Of a stretch of 64,000 nt of DNA, positions 15,433-23,232 are shown piece by piece. Made by a program: the position numbers and the translations under genes. The stretch's first letter is position 1. Every line of letters starts with the position of its first letter. Origin of the DNA: JAAXGI01 sp965206975. Its GTDB lineage: Bacteria > Gemmatimonadota > Gemmatimonadetes > Longimicrobiales > Gaopeijiaceae. The stretch covers positions 2,914,001 to 2,978,000 of the forward strand of contig OZ242253.1 in the NCBI GenBank assembly GCA_965206975.1. The letters run 5' to 3'. The notes beneath the pieces were generated by a model. The model did no database searches and was not told where the DNA came from. It was given only the letters and a program-made list of their open reading frames with translations.

Positions 15433-16194
15433 CTATGTGTACATCATGGCGCTGATCTCGGCGCGGAGCTCCTCCTTCGCATAGGCCGGCGAGCCGAACC
15501 CGTCGCTCATTCCCTCGACGAGCGTGGCGCGGTTCATCCGCTCCGGGTGGCCGGTGCTGTGCCCCAGCTCGTGGAGCGCGGTCTGGTAGTAGTGGTTGGC
15601 GGAGGGGAACTGCACCCGGTCGGGCAGGACGATCTCGTCGCGGTTCAGGTTGTAGAAGGCGCGGTCGCCCGCCATGTGACGGATGGGGACCCCGCTGTCC
15701 TGGAACACCCTCTCGGCGCTCTGGTGGACCTTCCAGAGCGGCTCGGCCGTGGGTGCGGGGCGGGATGGGAGGCCGTCTGCCTGCTCGGCATTGAAGACGT
15801 TGTACTGCCGGACGAAGGGCTTGGGTAGGCGCTCGTGGCGGTAGACGCGCGTGCCTTCGTTGTCCCTGACGGGCCTCCCGCGCTCGTCGGTGACGGCGAT
15901 CTTCCGATGGTCCTGGAAGGAGAGGATGCGGGTGCCCCGCTCGCCCTTCCGGACCTGCCCGCCCCGGGCCTGTATCTGCCGGTAGGTGCCCCAGCGGACG
16001 TCGGAGTAGCCCCGCGCTTGGGCAACGGCAGCCAGATGCAGGGTATTGCCGCCCGCGTAGGAGCGGCCGGTATCGACGTTCGCGGGCAGAACGCGCTCGC
16101 CCGGCCCCCAGGGCTTCTGCCACGGCGCGGTGCCCTGGCGGATCTGCTCGATGATCGCGTCGGCGAACTGGCGGTGGTATTCGTCGTGTTTCAT
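15433..16194 (-). CDS. ardC: ArdC-type antirestriction protein, C-terminally truncated
   Basis: The 253-residue protein has the N-terminal ssDNA-binding domain of ArdC/TraC1-like proteins (YHRQFADAIIEQIRQGTAPWQKPW, then GRSYAGGN). It also has a zincin-like metallopeptidase domain with HELGHSTGH (HExxH) near residues 213-221. ArdC proteins are carried by conjugative elements and protect incoming single-stranded DNA from restriction. Family members usually continue for some 60-80 residues after the AEI.A segment. Here the frame stops six residues later, so the C-terminus appears lost and the activity is uncertain. It is the last gene of the virD4-trbB-orf66-ardC unit and overlaps orf66 by ATGA. 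Confidence 0.83.
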   Translation of the reverse strand: MKHDEYHRQFADAIIEQIRQGTAPWQKPWGPGERVLPANVDTGRSYAGGNTLHLAAVAQARGYSDVRWGTYRQIQARGGQVRKGERGTRILSFQDHRKIAVTDERGRPVRDNEGTRVYRHERLPKPFVRQYNVFNAEQADGLPSRPAPTAEPLWKVHQSAERVFQDSGVPIRHMAGDRAFYNLNRDEIVLPDRVQFPSANHYYQTALHELGHSTGHPERMNRATLVEGMSDGFGSPAYAKEELRAEISAMMYT

Positions 16195-16391
16195 CGGTCG
16201 CCCTCCTCGGGACCGTGCGGATCCTCGCCGGCATCCCGGATCTCCTCCTCGCTCCCCACGTCCTCGGGAAAGAGGCCGTACTCTTCGGCCAACGAGGCCG
16301 GCACCTCGAGGGCTTCGCCCCCATCCCGCGCGAGTTCCCGGTCGAAGTCGTCGAGCGTCTCGACCCGGACGGTCTTCTCGTCGCTTCCCAT
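16191..16391 (-). CDS. Small acidic hypothetical protein (66 aa)
   Basis: A strongly acidic small protein, MGSDEKTVRVETLDDFDREL...LAEEYGLFPEDVGSEEEI, of unknown function. The start at 16,391 is preferred because AAGGAG lies 8-13 bases upstream and it begins 4 bp after the trbB stop. A start ten codons earlier would overlap trbB. It overlaps ardC by ATGA. Its placement suggests a role in transfer or as an ArdC partner, but no family is recognised. Confidence 0.65.
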   Translation of the reverse strand: MGSDEKTVRVETLDDFDRELARDGGEALEVPASLAEEYGLFPEDVGSEEEIRDAGEDPHGPEEGDR

Positions 16392-16395
16392 GGCC

Positions 16396-17379
16396 TCACT
16401 CCTTGGGTGTTTGTTCTTCATCGTGCTTCCTCCGGATGGGTTCGGTGAGCCACCGGTTGGCGGCCGCGTCGTAGCCCTGGACCCGGAGCGCCTCCTCGAC
16501 GAAGCGCCGGCCCCGGCGCCGGGCCATGTGGACGACCAGATGGATGCCGTCGACCACGCCGCGGCAGGTGACCTCCCAGGGGAGCGCCCCGCCGGCCTGC
16601 ATGGCGCAGCTGGCCAGGCGCGAGAGCGCCGAGCGGGCGTTGTTCGCGTGCACGGTGGTGAGCGAGCCGCCGTGGCCGGTGTTGAGCGCCTGGAGGAGAT
16701 CGGCGGCCTCGCCGCCCCGGACCTCGCCCACGACGATGTGGTCGGGCCGGTGGCGGAGCGCGTGCCCGACCAGGTCGCGGATCGATACAGGTGCCTCGGA
16801 GCCTGCCGCTCCGGCCTCGAAGCGGAGGCAGTTGGCGCGCTCGATCCTGAGCTCGAGCGTGTCCTCGATGGCGACGATCCGCTCCTCCTCGGGGAGGAGC
16901 TCGATCAGGGCGTTCAGCAGCGTGGTCTTCCCCGAGCCGGTACCTCCGGAGACCAGGATGTTCCGCCGGGAACGGAGCGCGCCGCGAGCGGCGCGCAGCA
17001 CGCTCTCGGGGAGGGAGCCCAGGCGCACGAGGTCCTCGGGCGAGAACGCCCGGCCCCCGAACCGCCGGATCGTCATCGCCACGTGGGGGCTCGCCGGCGG
17101 AGTGCAGATGGCGACCCGGGAGCCGTCCTCGAGCCGCGCGTCGAGGATGGGGCGAGCGGCGGGATCGAGCCCGAGCGGGCGGGCGATGTGGATGGCCGCC
17201 CGGTAGAGCGCGGCGGCGGTGAGGTCCGGCGCCTCGTAGGGCTTGAGCTCCCCGCCGCATTCGACCCAGACGTTTCCGGGGCCGTTGATCATGAGCTCGG
17301 AGACCTCCGGATCCTCGACCAGGGCCTCGAGGCCCGGAAGGAACGGCTTCAGGTGCCCGATCCCGCTCGCCCGCTTCAC
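16396..17379 (-). CDS. trbB: Conjugal transfer ATPase TrbB (VirB11 family)
   Basis: A hexameric cytoplasmic ATPase that powers pilus assembly and substrate handover. The 327-residue protein has the N-terminal VirB11 domain (about 1-110, GIGHLKPFLPGLEALVEDPEVSELMINGPGNVWVE). Walker A GGTGSGKT is at 145-152, the Asp box EDTLELR follows, and Walker B-like DHIVVGEVRGGEA and the His box GHGGSLTTVHAN come next. The start is the GTG at 17,379, overlapping the virD4 stop as GTGA. A longer frame upstream overlaps virD4 and has no VirB11 similarity. Confidence 0.92.
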   Translation of the reverse strand: MKRASGIGHLKPFLPGLEALVEDPEVSELMINGPGNVWVECGGELKPYEAPDLTAAALYRAAIHIARPLGLDPAARPILDARLEDGSRVAICTPPASPHVAMTIRRFGGRAFSPEDLVRLGSLPESVLRAARGALRSRRNILVSGGTGSGKTTLLNALIELLPEEERIVAIEDTLELRIERANCLRFEAGAAGSEAPVSIRDLVGHALRHRPDHIVVGEVRGGEAADLLQALNTGHGGSLTTVHANNARSALSRLASCAMQAGGALPWEVTCRGVVDGIHLVVHMARRRGRRFVEEALRVQGYDAAANRWLTEPIRRKHDEEQTPKE

Positions 17380-19364
17380 AGCCGGCCCTCCTCGCGGAGG
17401 CGCCAGTACCCGGTGTCCCGCGGCAGGTAGTAGGGCTTCAGGTAGACGCGCCGCGCCGGGAGGGACTTCGTGCCGTCGTAGGGGAGGCAGATCGCCTGAT
17501 AGTTGGCGAGGAGGGTGAAGTCCCGCGGCGTGAACACCGGCTCCCTCGCATGCCGGAACGACTTGCTCGCACCGATCGTGCCGCGCCCGCCTCCGGCGCG
17601 TCCCGAGAGGAGGGAGAACTCCGGCCTGCCCGTGGTCTCGGTGAACGTGTAGGAGGGCTGCGTCTTCATGACGCTCCCGCACATCTCCGAGGCGATCCGG
17701 GCCGAGGACTCGTCGGAGAGCGAGAGGAAGATCCGGGTGCGGAGCGTCTGGATCAGCGTGCGCCAGGCCTCCGTGCCGGACAGCACGGAGCGGAGCGAGG
17801 AGATCGACTGCGTCGCGACGATCGGGATGCAGCGGCACTGGCGGGTCAGGGCGAACGCCTTCTCGTCGCCCAAGGGATCGTCCTGCCCCACGGTGGCGAA
17901 CGCCTGATACTCGTCGCAGATGAAGACGGCCGGGCGGAGGTAGCGTTCGGGCCGACGGGCGGCTTCGGCGGGCCGGCGGAGGAGCGCCTGCATCCAGGCG
18001 TTCTTGAGGAGCACGCCGATGGCGCGTCCGAGCGCCGGGAGGCGGCGCCGAAGGCCCGGCAGGGGCTGGCCGGCTGCCGCGTCCTCGTCCGGTGCATCGT
18101 CGTCCATATGTATGGACGGGACCGTCCCGGTTTCACCCGGCTCCGGCGGCGGTGGACAGAACACGCTGGCCACTTGCGGCTGATCGAACAGCGAGAGGAA
18201 GACGGAGATGCCTTCCACGATGGACGTGCGCACTTTGGCATCGAGCGCCATCCAGTCATGCCGGTACCAGCGCTCGATCGCCTCCACCTGCGCCTTGAGC
18301 TCGCTCCCGGCGCCGCCCTCGCCTTCCTCCGTCTCGAACGCGATCTCGAGCTTGGCGAGCCGGTCCCGGAGCACCGGATCGAGCCGGCACATCACCCTGC
18401 CCTCACCCGGGGCGCGCCTCCAGACCCAGTCCTCGAGAGCTTCGGGACGGTCGATCAGATCCTTGCGGGAGATCACGGCGTGCACCGGGCAGGCCGCGGC
18501 CACGAGGTACTGGGCCTCGCGGATCTTCTCCGCGAAAAGCTCCGGATCGATCGTGCAGCGGTAGATGTCCTGCAGCGTGACCCAGCCCCCCGGCAGAAGC
18601 CGGTGGAGCTCGATGATCCAGCGCACGAGGTTCGTGTAGGCCTGCTGCCAGAACGGTTCGCGGCTCTTGCCGAAGAGCTGGTTGATCAGCGTGGAGACGC
18701 TGTAGGCGAGCGAGTAGGTGTCGAGCAGAGGATCGTCGAGCGGGTTCCACTGCCAGGCGCCCTCGAGGCCGATCTCGAGATAGTCGTCTGCGCGCCCGGC
18801 CTCTTCGAGGATCCGACGCACGCTGTGGCAGAAGTCGCCCTTGACCTCGAGCACCAGGGCACTGGCCCGGCGCCCGGGACGGTCGGCCTGCCAGGAGAGG
18901 ATCTGCTGGGCGAAGGGGTACATGCAGGCCGACGTCTTCCCGGAGCCCACGGCTCCGACGATGAGCACACCGGTATAGAGGCCCGTCTCGGGGATGGCGA
19001 GCCAGGAGGGCCGCTCGCTCTCGCACGGAACGGTGGGATGGTGCAGCTCGCCAACCACGACCGAGGGCGCCGCATCGGTCGGAGACGCCGGCCACGGGGG
19101 CAGCTTCCCCCGGCCACCGGCTCCGACCCGGGGCTGGAGCCAGACTCTCCAGACCGAGAGGGCCAGGCTGCCGGCGAGGAGCACGGCGACGGCGGGCGCA
19201 GCGTAGTGCCAGATGCGGATCGCGGCGTGGAGGCCCGGATCGTGGTAGGCGATGAGGTCCAGCACGGGGTTTTCGCCCACGCCGGGAAACGGCGCCCGGA
19301 AGGCGTGGGCGAGGGCGGCCGCCGAGGCGATGCCCAGGAGGACGAGTGTCGCGGGCCTTCTCAT
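17376..19364 (-). CDS. virD4: Type IV coupling protein (VirD4/TraG family)
   Basis: The coupling protein links the relaxosome to the secretion channel and pumps DNA. The 662-residue protein has two N-terminal membrane spans (about 4-22 and 53-74) and Walker A GAVGSGKT (137-144). A long insertion contains acidic and proline-rich linkers, and the Walker B region is AVFICDEYQAF (about 490). The TraM-recognition-like C-terminal segment is QCRCIPIVATQSISSL. The start at 19,364 is chosen because the 32 bp before it recur before a truncated copy at 7,945. It follows orf310 after a ~300-bp structured gap, so it may have its own promoter or be processed separately. Confidence 0.88.
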   Translation of the reverse strand: MRRPATLVLLGIASAAALAHAFRAPFPGVGENPVLDLIAYHDPGLHAAIRIWHYAAPAVAVLLAGSLALSVWRVWLQPRVGAGGRGKLPPWPASPTDAAPSVVVGELHHPTVPCESERPSWLAIPETGLYTGVLIVGAVGSGKTSACMYPFAQQILSWQADRPGRRASALVLEVKGDFCHSVRRILEEAGRADDYLEIGLEGAWQWNPLDDPLLDTYSLAYSVSTLINQLFGKSREPFWQQAYTNLVRWIIELHRLLPGGWVTLQDIYRCTIDPELFAEKIREAQYLVAAACPVHAVISRKDLIDRPEALEDWVWRRAPGEGRVMCRLDPVLRDRLAKLEIAFETEEGEGGAGSELKAQVEAIERWYRHDWMALDAKVRTSIVEGISVFLSLFDQPQVASVFCPPPPEPGETGTVPSIHMDDDAPDEDAAAGQPLPGLRRRLPALGRAIGVLLKNAWMQALLRRPAEAARRPERYLRPAVFICDEYQAFATVGQDDPLGDEKAFALTRQCRCIPIVATQSISSLRSVLSGTEAWRTLIQTLRTRIFLSLSDESSARIASEMCGSVMKTQPSYTFTETTGRPEFSLLSGRAGGGRGTIGASKSFRHAREPVFTPRDFTLLANYQAICLPYDGTKSLPARRVYLKPYYLPRDTGYWRLREEGRL

Positions 19365-19396
19365 CGCAGTGACCGCCTTCCCGCAGGGATCATTGG
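19365..19396 (-). promoter_or_regulatory. Conserved box immediately upstream of virD4
   Basis: The 32 bp directly before the virD4 ATG recur at 7,913-7,944 before the virD4 stub, with only scattered changes, although the surrounding DNA differs. Conservation up to the start codon suggests a translation or transcription control site. There is no strong ribosome-binding site in it, and its role is unknown. Confidence 0.5.
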
Positions 19397-19492
19397 ACGA
19401 GAGCGACCCCCCGTGGGGGCGGGGGCGGGCGTGTGAAAACACGCCTGGCCCCGCGCCCGCACCAGATCGTCAGATCGGGGGGTCGCTCTCGT
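19397..19492. repeat. Large inverted repeat with nested hairpin upstream of virD4
   Basis: ACGAGAGCGACCCCCC (19,397-19,412) is the exact reverse complement of 19,477-19,492. Between the arms lies GGCGTGT-GAAA-ACACGCC (19,428-19,445), a 7-bp stem with a GNRA tetraloop, and the short direct repeat CAGATCG-T-CAGATCG. Such a structure could be a transcription attenuator splitting the trb and virD4 units, or a second transfer origin. Downstream of 19,492 to 19,662 I see no gene. Confidence 0.6.
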
Positions 19493-19662
19493 TTCCCTCG
19501 ATGCTGCCCGGCGGCCTCCGGCCGGCCGGGCAGCGCGAGGCGCAACTGCAGCAACCGCAACAGATGACGGGCCATGCCCATACGGATCCCTGACGGGACC
19601 ATTTGTGAATCGGCTGCCCGAGCGATATTCACGCGGCGGTCCAGGCGCCGGGTGCCGGGTTG

Positions 19663-20595
19663 TCATCGGAATCGGACCCGTGCGAGCCGCACGGTCTGCC
19701 AGGTGGCGCCGCAACGGATGAGCTTCCGGCCGGCCTCCACGCGGGCCTTCTCCTTCAGCTCGACGATCCGCTTGAGTCCGGCCTGGAGATCCCCGTACTC
19801 CCCGAGCGCGTGGTCATCCCCCTCGAGGACGGCTTGCTCGATCCGGGCGATCTCGCGGCGAGCCGCAGGGTCGGGTTCGGACGGGTCGGACGCCCCGGCC
19901 CAGTTGTCGAGGATCGTCCGGGCTCGCTCCACCTCCTTCCGGGTCCGTACGACGGCGACGACCTCGACGGAACGGCACCGTTCCGTCAGAGCCTTCCAGA
20001 GGCTGCGGTGCGCCGCGGCCCAGGAGCGGAGCGCCGTCGTGGTCTCGTGGCCGGGATCCACGTATACGAAGACGGCCCGGTCGGCCTCCAGGGCGACCGG
20101 CAGCTTCTGCGGGAAGTATCGCCGGGTGTTCCCGGCGGCTCCCCGGTACACCCTGTCGGGGAGGAGCCGGCGCTCGATGCCGAGCGCCTCGAAGGCGCCG
20201 ACCTTCTCCGGCTCGGTCGGCAGCCACGGCAAGCCCGGATGCTCGAGCACGTAGTCGAGCGAGAGGAGGCGCCGGATGAGCACTTCCTCCGACGCAGTGC
20301 GGCGGTGGCGGATGTCCTCGGCGCCGAGCGCACGGTAGATCCGCCGGCTGAAGATCCGGCACACGCGGCCGATGCCGGCGATGCCGGGCACGGTCTCTTC
20401 GGTGGCCACGCGCTGGTTGATCAGGGCATGGACCCCGCGGCGCACCTGTTCGGGATGCGCACCCAGATACCGGGACCATTGGGCTCGGGTGAAGACCCCG
20501 CTGTGAAGACAGACCAGCGCGATCCATTCGGCTTGGCGTCCCGTCCAGCCGAAGGGCTCGAGCGCCTCTTCCCTGTCCCCGAGATGGGCGATCAT
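19663..20595 (-). CDS. Conjugation-cluster protein with N-terminal winged helix (310 aa)
   Basis: It is coupled to trbF by an ATGA overlap, so it is part of the transfer operon. The N-terminal ~110 residues look like a winged helix-turn-helix (WTGRQAEWIALVCLHSGVFT, then RRGVHALINQRVAT). The middle is alpha/beta (FVYVDPGHETTTALRSW; VEVVAVVRTRKEVERA). The C-terminus is helical and basic with a predicted coiled region (LGEYGDLQAGLKRIVELKEKARVEAGRKL). I do not recognise a named family. A DNA-binding or relaxosome-related role is plausible from the fold pattern and context. The start at 20,595 follows from the overlap. Confidence 0.7.
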   Translation of the reverse strand: MIAHLGDREEALEPFGWTGRQAEWIALVCLHSGVFTRAQWSRYLGAHPEQVRRGVHALINQRVATEETVPGIAGIGRVCRIFSRRIYRALGAEDIRHRRTASEEVLIRRLLSLDYVLEHPGLPWLPTEPEKVGAFEALGIERRLLPDRVYRGAAGNTRRYFPQKLPVALEADRAVFVYVDPGHETTTALRSWAAAHRSLWKALTERCRSVEVVAVVRTRKEVERARTILDNWAGASDPSEPDPAARREIARIEQAVLEGDDHALGEYGDLQAGLKRIVELKEKARVEAGRKLIRCGATWQTVRLARVRFR

Positions 20596-21260
20596 CGCGG
20601 CTGCTCCGTAACGAGCGCCTGGTCGGCCTGCAGGTAGGTGATGAGGATGTCCATCGGGTTGTAGACGACGAGCTCGGAGGCGACCTGTGCGAGGAACTCG
20701 AACCGAAGCGTGAGCGACCACCGCTCGCGCAGCGTCTCCTGACCCGCGCTCAGGTGCACCAGGTCGAAGTCGGCGGTCGCGCCGTGGGGTGCCTCTGGAG
20801 CCGGGTGGATGCGGAGGACGACCTGCTCGACCTGGAGCTCGGTATCGGCGGTGCCGGCCGCCATGGCGGCGACCTCGGAGCCGTCCCGCGCGAACGCCGC
20901 GTTCGCGAGCTCGGTCGAGAGGAACCGAAGGCTACGGGTCCACTGCTCCTCGACCGTGGCCCGGCGCCTCGAGTGGAAGTCGTCGACGAACCGATTCAGG
21001 AAGTACTTCGTCGTGGGATCCAGCGGATCCGCCTGCGCCGTGGCGGCCTCGTAGGCCACCGCCTCGGCGCGGCCGACCTCGTCGACCCGGACGACGATGG
21101 GCCGGGGCGGCTCGACGCTCGCGATGCGGAGGAGGAGCACCCCGAGCGTGAGGCACGCTCCCGCGAGGACGGTCGACAGCGTCCGGAGCTTACGGTTCGC
21201 TTGCACGGTCTCGCCCCAGATCTCCGCGTACTCGCGGCCGGCATCGTTCGCTCGTTTCAT
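20592..21260 (-). CDS. trbF: Conjugal transfer protein TrbF (VirB8 family)
   Basis: VirB8-type inner-membrane assembly factor of the type IV channel. The 222-residue protein has a short cytoplasmic N-terminus (MKRANDAGREYAEIWG), one membrane span near 25-48 (LRTLSTVLAGACLTLGVLLL) and a periplasmic NTF2-like domain with FLNRFVDDFHSRR and a YNPMDILITYLQAD tail typical of TrbF. The start at 21,260 is preceded by AAAAGGAGAG. It lies just downstream of trbL. Confidence 0.88.
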   Translation of the reverse strand: MKRANDAGREYAEIWGETVQANRKLRTLSTVLAGACLTLGVLLLRIASVEPPRPIVVRVDEVGRAEAVAYEAATAQADPLDPTTKYFLNRFVDDFHSRRRATVEEQWTRSLRFLSTELANAAFARDGSEVAAMAAGTADTELQVEQVVLRIHPAPEAPHGATADFDLVHLSAGQETLRERWSLTLRFEFLAQVASELVVYNPMDILITYLQADQALVTEQPR

Positions 21261-21277
21261 GGCATCTCTCCTTTTGG

Positions 21278-22285
21278 TCAACCGCCGGTGACGGCGGCCC
21301 GGGCGGCGCTCGGAGCGGCGGCCCGCCCGCCCCCGCGCACCACGAGCGCCATGACGCCCGATCCGACGGATCCGGAGCCGGAGACGAGCATGGCGGCGAG
21401 CTCGCCCACCTTCATGCCGGCCATCAGGCCGGAGACGATGAGCGGGAGGAGGACGACGACCCAGAGCCCGAGTTCGGCGGGGTCGGCGGAGCCGGTGCCC
21501 ATGAGGGCCCCGGTGTAGGTGGTGACGTAGCCCATGCCCACGCCCATGAAGACGCGGAGGATCGCGCCGGCCACGACGCCGTAGAGCGTGTAGACCATGA
21601 GGCTCCGGAACCAACCCCAGAAGAGGAACGACAGCGGCTCGAAGAGGAGCCAGGGGATGAACACCGGCCCGAGCAGGATCACGATCGCGATCGCCACCTG
21701 CGCCCAGATGACCTGCGCGTAGGTCAGGCAGAAGAGCGCGACGAGGCCGAGCACGAGCGGCACGCCCATCACGAGCGAAACGAGGGACGAGAAGAAGACG
21801 CTCACCCCCTCGGTCACGATCGAGACGAGGCTCCCGCCGGACCACGCCGCGCCGAGCCGGGCGGCGAACGCCTGGACGAGCGCGGTCATCTCCGTGTAGC
21901 CGACCGACACCACGTCGGAGATGAAGAGGTTCTGGAGCCAGATCCCCCCGGCCGCCACCATGGCCGGGAAGGTGAGCCCCACGCCCGGGATCGGGATGCT
22001 GTAGTAGTGGAGGAGCGTCCGCGGGATGGCGATCCCGAGGACGACGCGCACGAGGGTCCACGGTTCGAGCGTGCCGCTGAAGGCGATCTTGAGACCGGTC
22101 CATGCGACGACGACGGCGGCGAGGCCGCCCCAGAGCTGGTGGCCGAGCGTCAGCACGTCGGGCGCGGCGCCCCCGACCACGGTATCGAGCACGACGTCCA
22201 GGAACCCCTTGAAGTCCTGGAGCTGAGCGGCCGGGATCTGGGCCGGTACGTTCGGATCGATGGACTGCGGCGGCACGAGCTGCAT
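21278..22285 (-). CDS. trbL: Conjugal transfer protein TrbL (VirB6 family)
   Basis: Polytopic inner-membrane channel component. The 335-residue protein has about six hydrophobic segments (for example LWGGLAAVVVAWTGLKIAF; SVFFSSLVSLVMGVPLVLGL; VIWAQVAIAIVILLGPVFIP; LGLWVVVLLPLIVSGLMAGM). It ends in a Gly/Ala/Ser-rich tail, as in TrbL/VirB6 proteins. Gene position between trbJ and trbF agrees with this assignment. Confidence 0.85.
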   Translation of the reverse strand: MQLVPPQSIDPNVPAQIPAAQLQDFKGFLDVVLDTVVGGAAPDVLTLGHQLWGGLAAVVVAWTGLKIAFSGTLEPWTLVRVVLGIAIPRTLLHYYSIPIPGVGLTFPAMVAAGGIWLQNLFISDVVSVGYTEMTALVQAFAARLGAAWSGGSLVSIVTEGVSVFFSSLVSLVMGVPLVLGLVALFCLTYAQVIWAQVAIAIVILLGPVFIPWLLFEPLSFLFWGWFRSLMVYTLYGVVAGAILRVFMGVGMGYVTTYTGALMGTGSADPAELGLWVVVLLPLIVSGLMAGMKVGELAAMLVSGSGSVGSGVMALVVRGGGRAAAPSAARAAVTGG

Positions 22286-22303
22286 GGAGAACGCTCCCGG
22301 GGC

Positions 22304-23215
22304 CTAGGCTTGGCCGCCCATGTAGAACGAAGGGATCTTGAGGAGGAGCCCTTCCCGGAGCGCGTCACGGTTCTGGAATGCGGCAGCCCGCATCTCCTCG
22401 TACATCGCGTTGGTGCGGAGCTGTGCGTCCCTCCACTCGGCCAGCCGGTCGAGCCGGGCCAGCTCGGCCTCCTGCATCCGGTTCGCCTGCTCGACGGCCT
22501 GGTAGGCGAGCACCTGGCCCACGGCGGCGTTGATCTGGCCCTGGGTCAGCGCGGCCGCCACCTGCGCCTGCTGGAGCGCCGTGTTCGAGAGGTTGCCGTT
22601 GGCGGTCAGCGCGTCGAATGAGCCCTGTGCGCCCTCGATCGTGGCCGCAAGCGCCGCCGCGGCATCAAGCATCGCGTAGTCGAGCACGCGTTGGCGGTCC
22701 GCGGCCTCCTGGGACCGGCGGTAGTCCGCCACGGCGCGGGACGACACCTCGGGCGCATGGTTCGCGAACAACTCGAGGATCTCCGTTTCGCCGACCTGGT
22801 CGGCCACGTTCTGCACGTCTCGCCAGTGGTCGGTAAACGAGCTTCCGCTCCCCATGCCGCGGACCGCGTCGACCAGCTCACCGGCCGTACCGCTGAACTC
22901 GGAGCCCCAGCCGAGGCCGTCGCCGACGAGGCCGAGGGATCCGGCCGCGAGTTCGGAGAACGGCTCGATCAGCGCGTCCACGTCGCCGCGCGCAACCTCC
23001 TTCATGTAGTCGAGCTGCTCCTCGAGCTCGGTGAGCTGGCGGGTCATCGTCCGCATCTGGCGGACCTGGTTCGAGATCTGGGTCACTTGGTTCAGGATCA
23101 TCTGGGCCCGCTGGATCGCGCCGCTGATCGTGCCGAAGATCCCTTCGGCCGGCGCCGCGCTCGTCAGGATCAGGATCGGGACCAGGAGGACGGCGGTAAG
23201 GGTTCGGTGACGCAT
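22304..23215 (-). CDS. trbJ: Conjugal transfer protein TrbJ (VirB5 family)
   Basis: Periplasmic, helical protein thought to sit at the pilus tip. The 303-residue product has a signal peptide (MRHRTLTAVLLVPILILTSAAPAEG), a coiled-coil region rich in Gln (AQMILNQVTQISNQVRQMRT) and a long helical C-terminal half with further coiled coil (RMQEAELARLDRLAEWRD). The start at 23,215 is chosen because AAAGGAG lies 8 to 14 bases upstream. An earlier ATG seven codons back has no such site. Confidence 0.83.
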   Translation of the reverse strand: MRHRTLTAVLLVPILILTSAAPAEGIFGTISGAIQRAQMILNQVTQISNQVRQMRTMTRQLTELEEQLDYMKEVARGDVDALIEPFSELAAGSLGLVGDGLGWGSEFSGTAGELVDAVRGMGSGSSFTDHWRDVQNVADQVGETEILELFANHAPEVSSRAVADYRRSQEAADRQRVLDYAMLDAAAALAATIEGAQGSFDALTANGNLSNTALQQAQVAAALTQGQINAAVGQVLAYQAVEQANRMQEAELARLDRLAEWRDAQLRTNAMYEEMRAAAFQNRDALREGLLLKIPSFYMGGQA

Positions 23216-23232
23216 GACAGTCTCCTTTCGTT

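Noticed and set aside
17550..19436. 628-codon plus-strand open frame
   Set aside because: It mirrors the virD4 gene; high GC keeps several frames open. The minus strand has Walker motifs and coupling-protein features.
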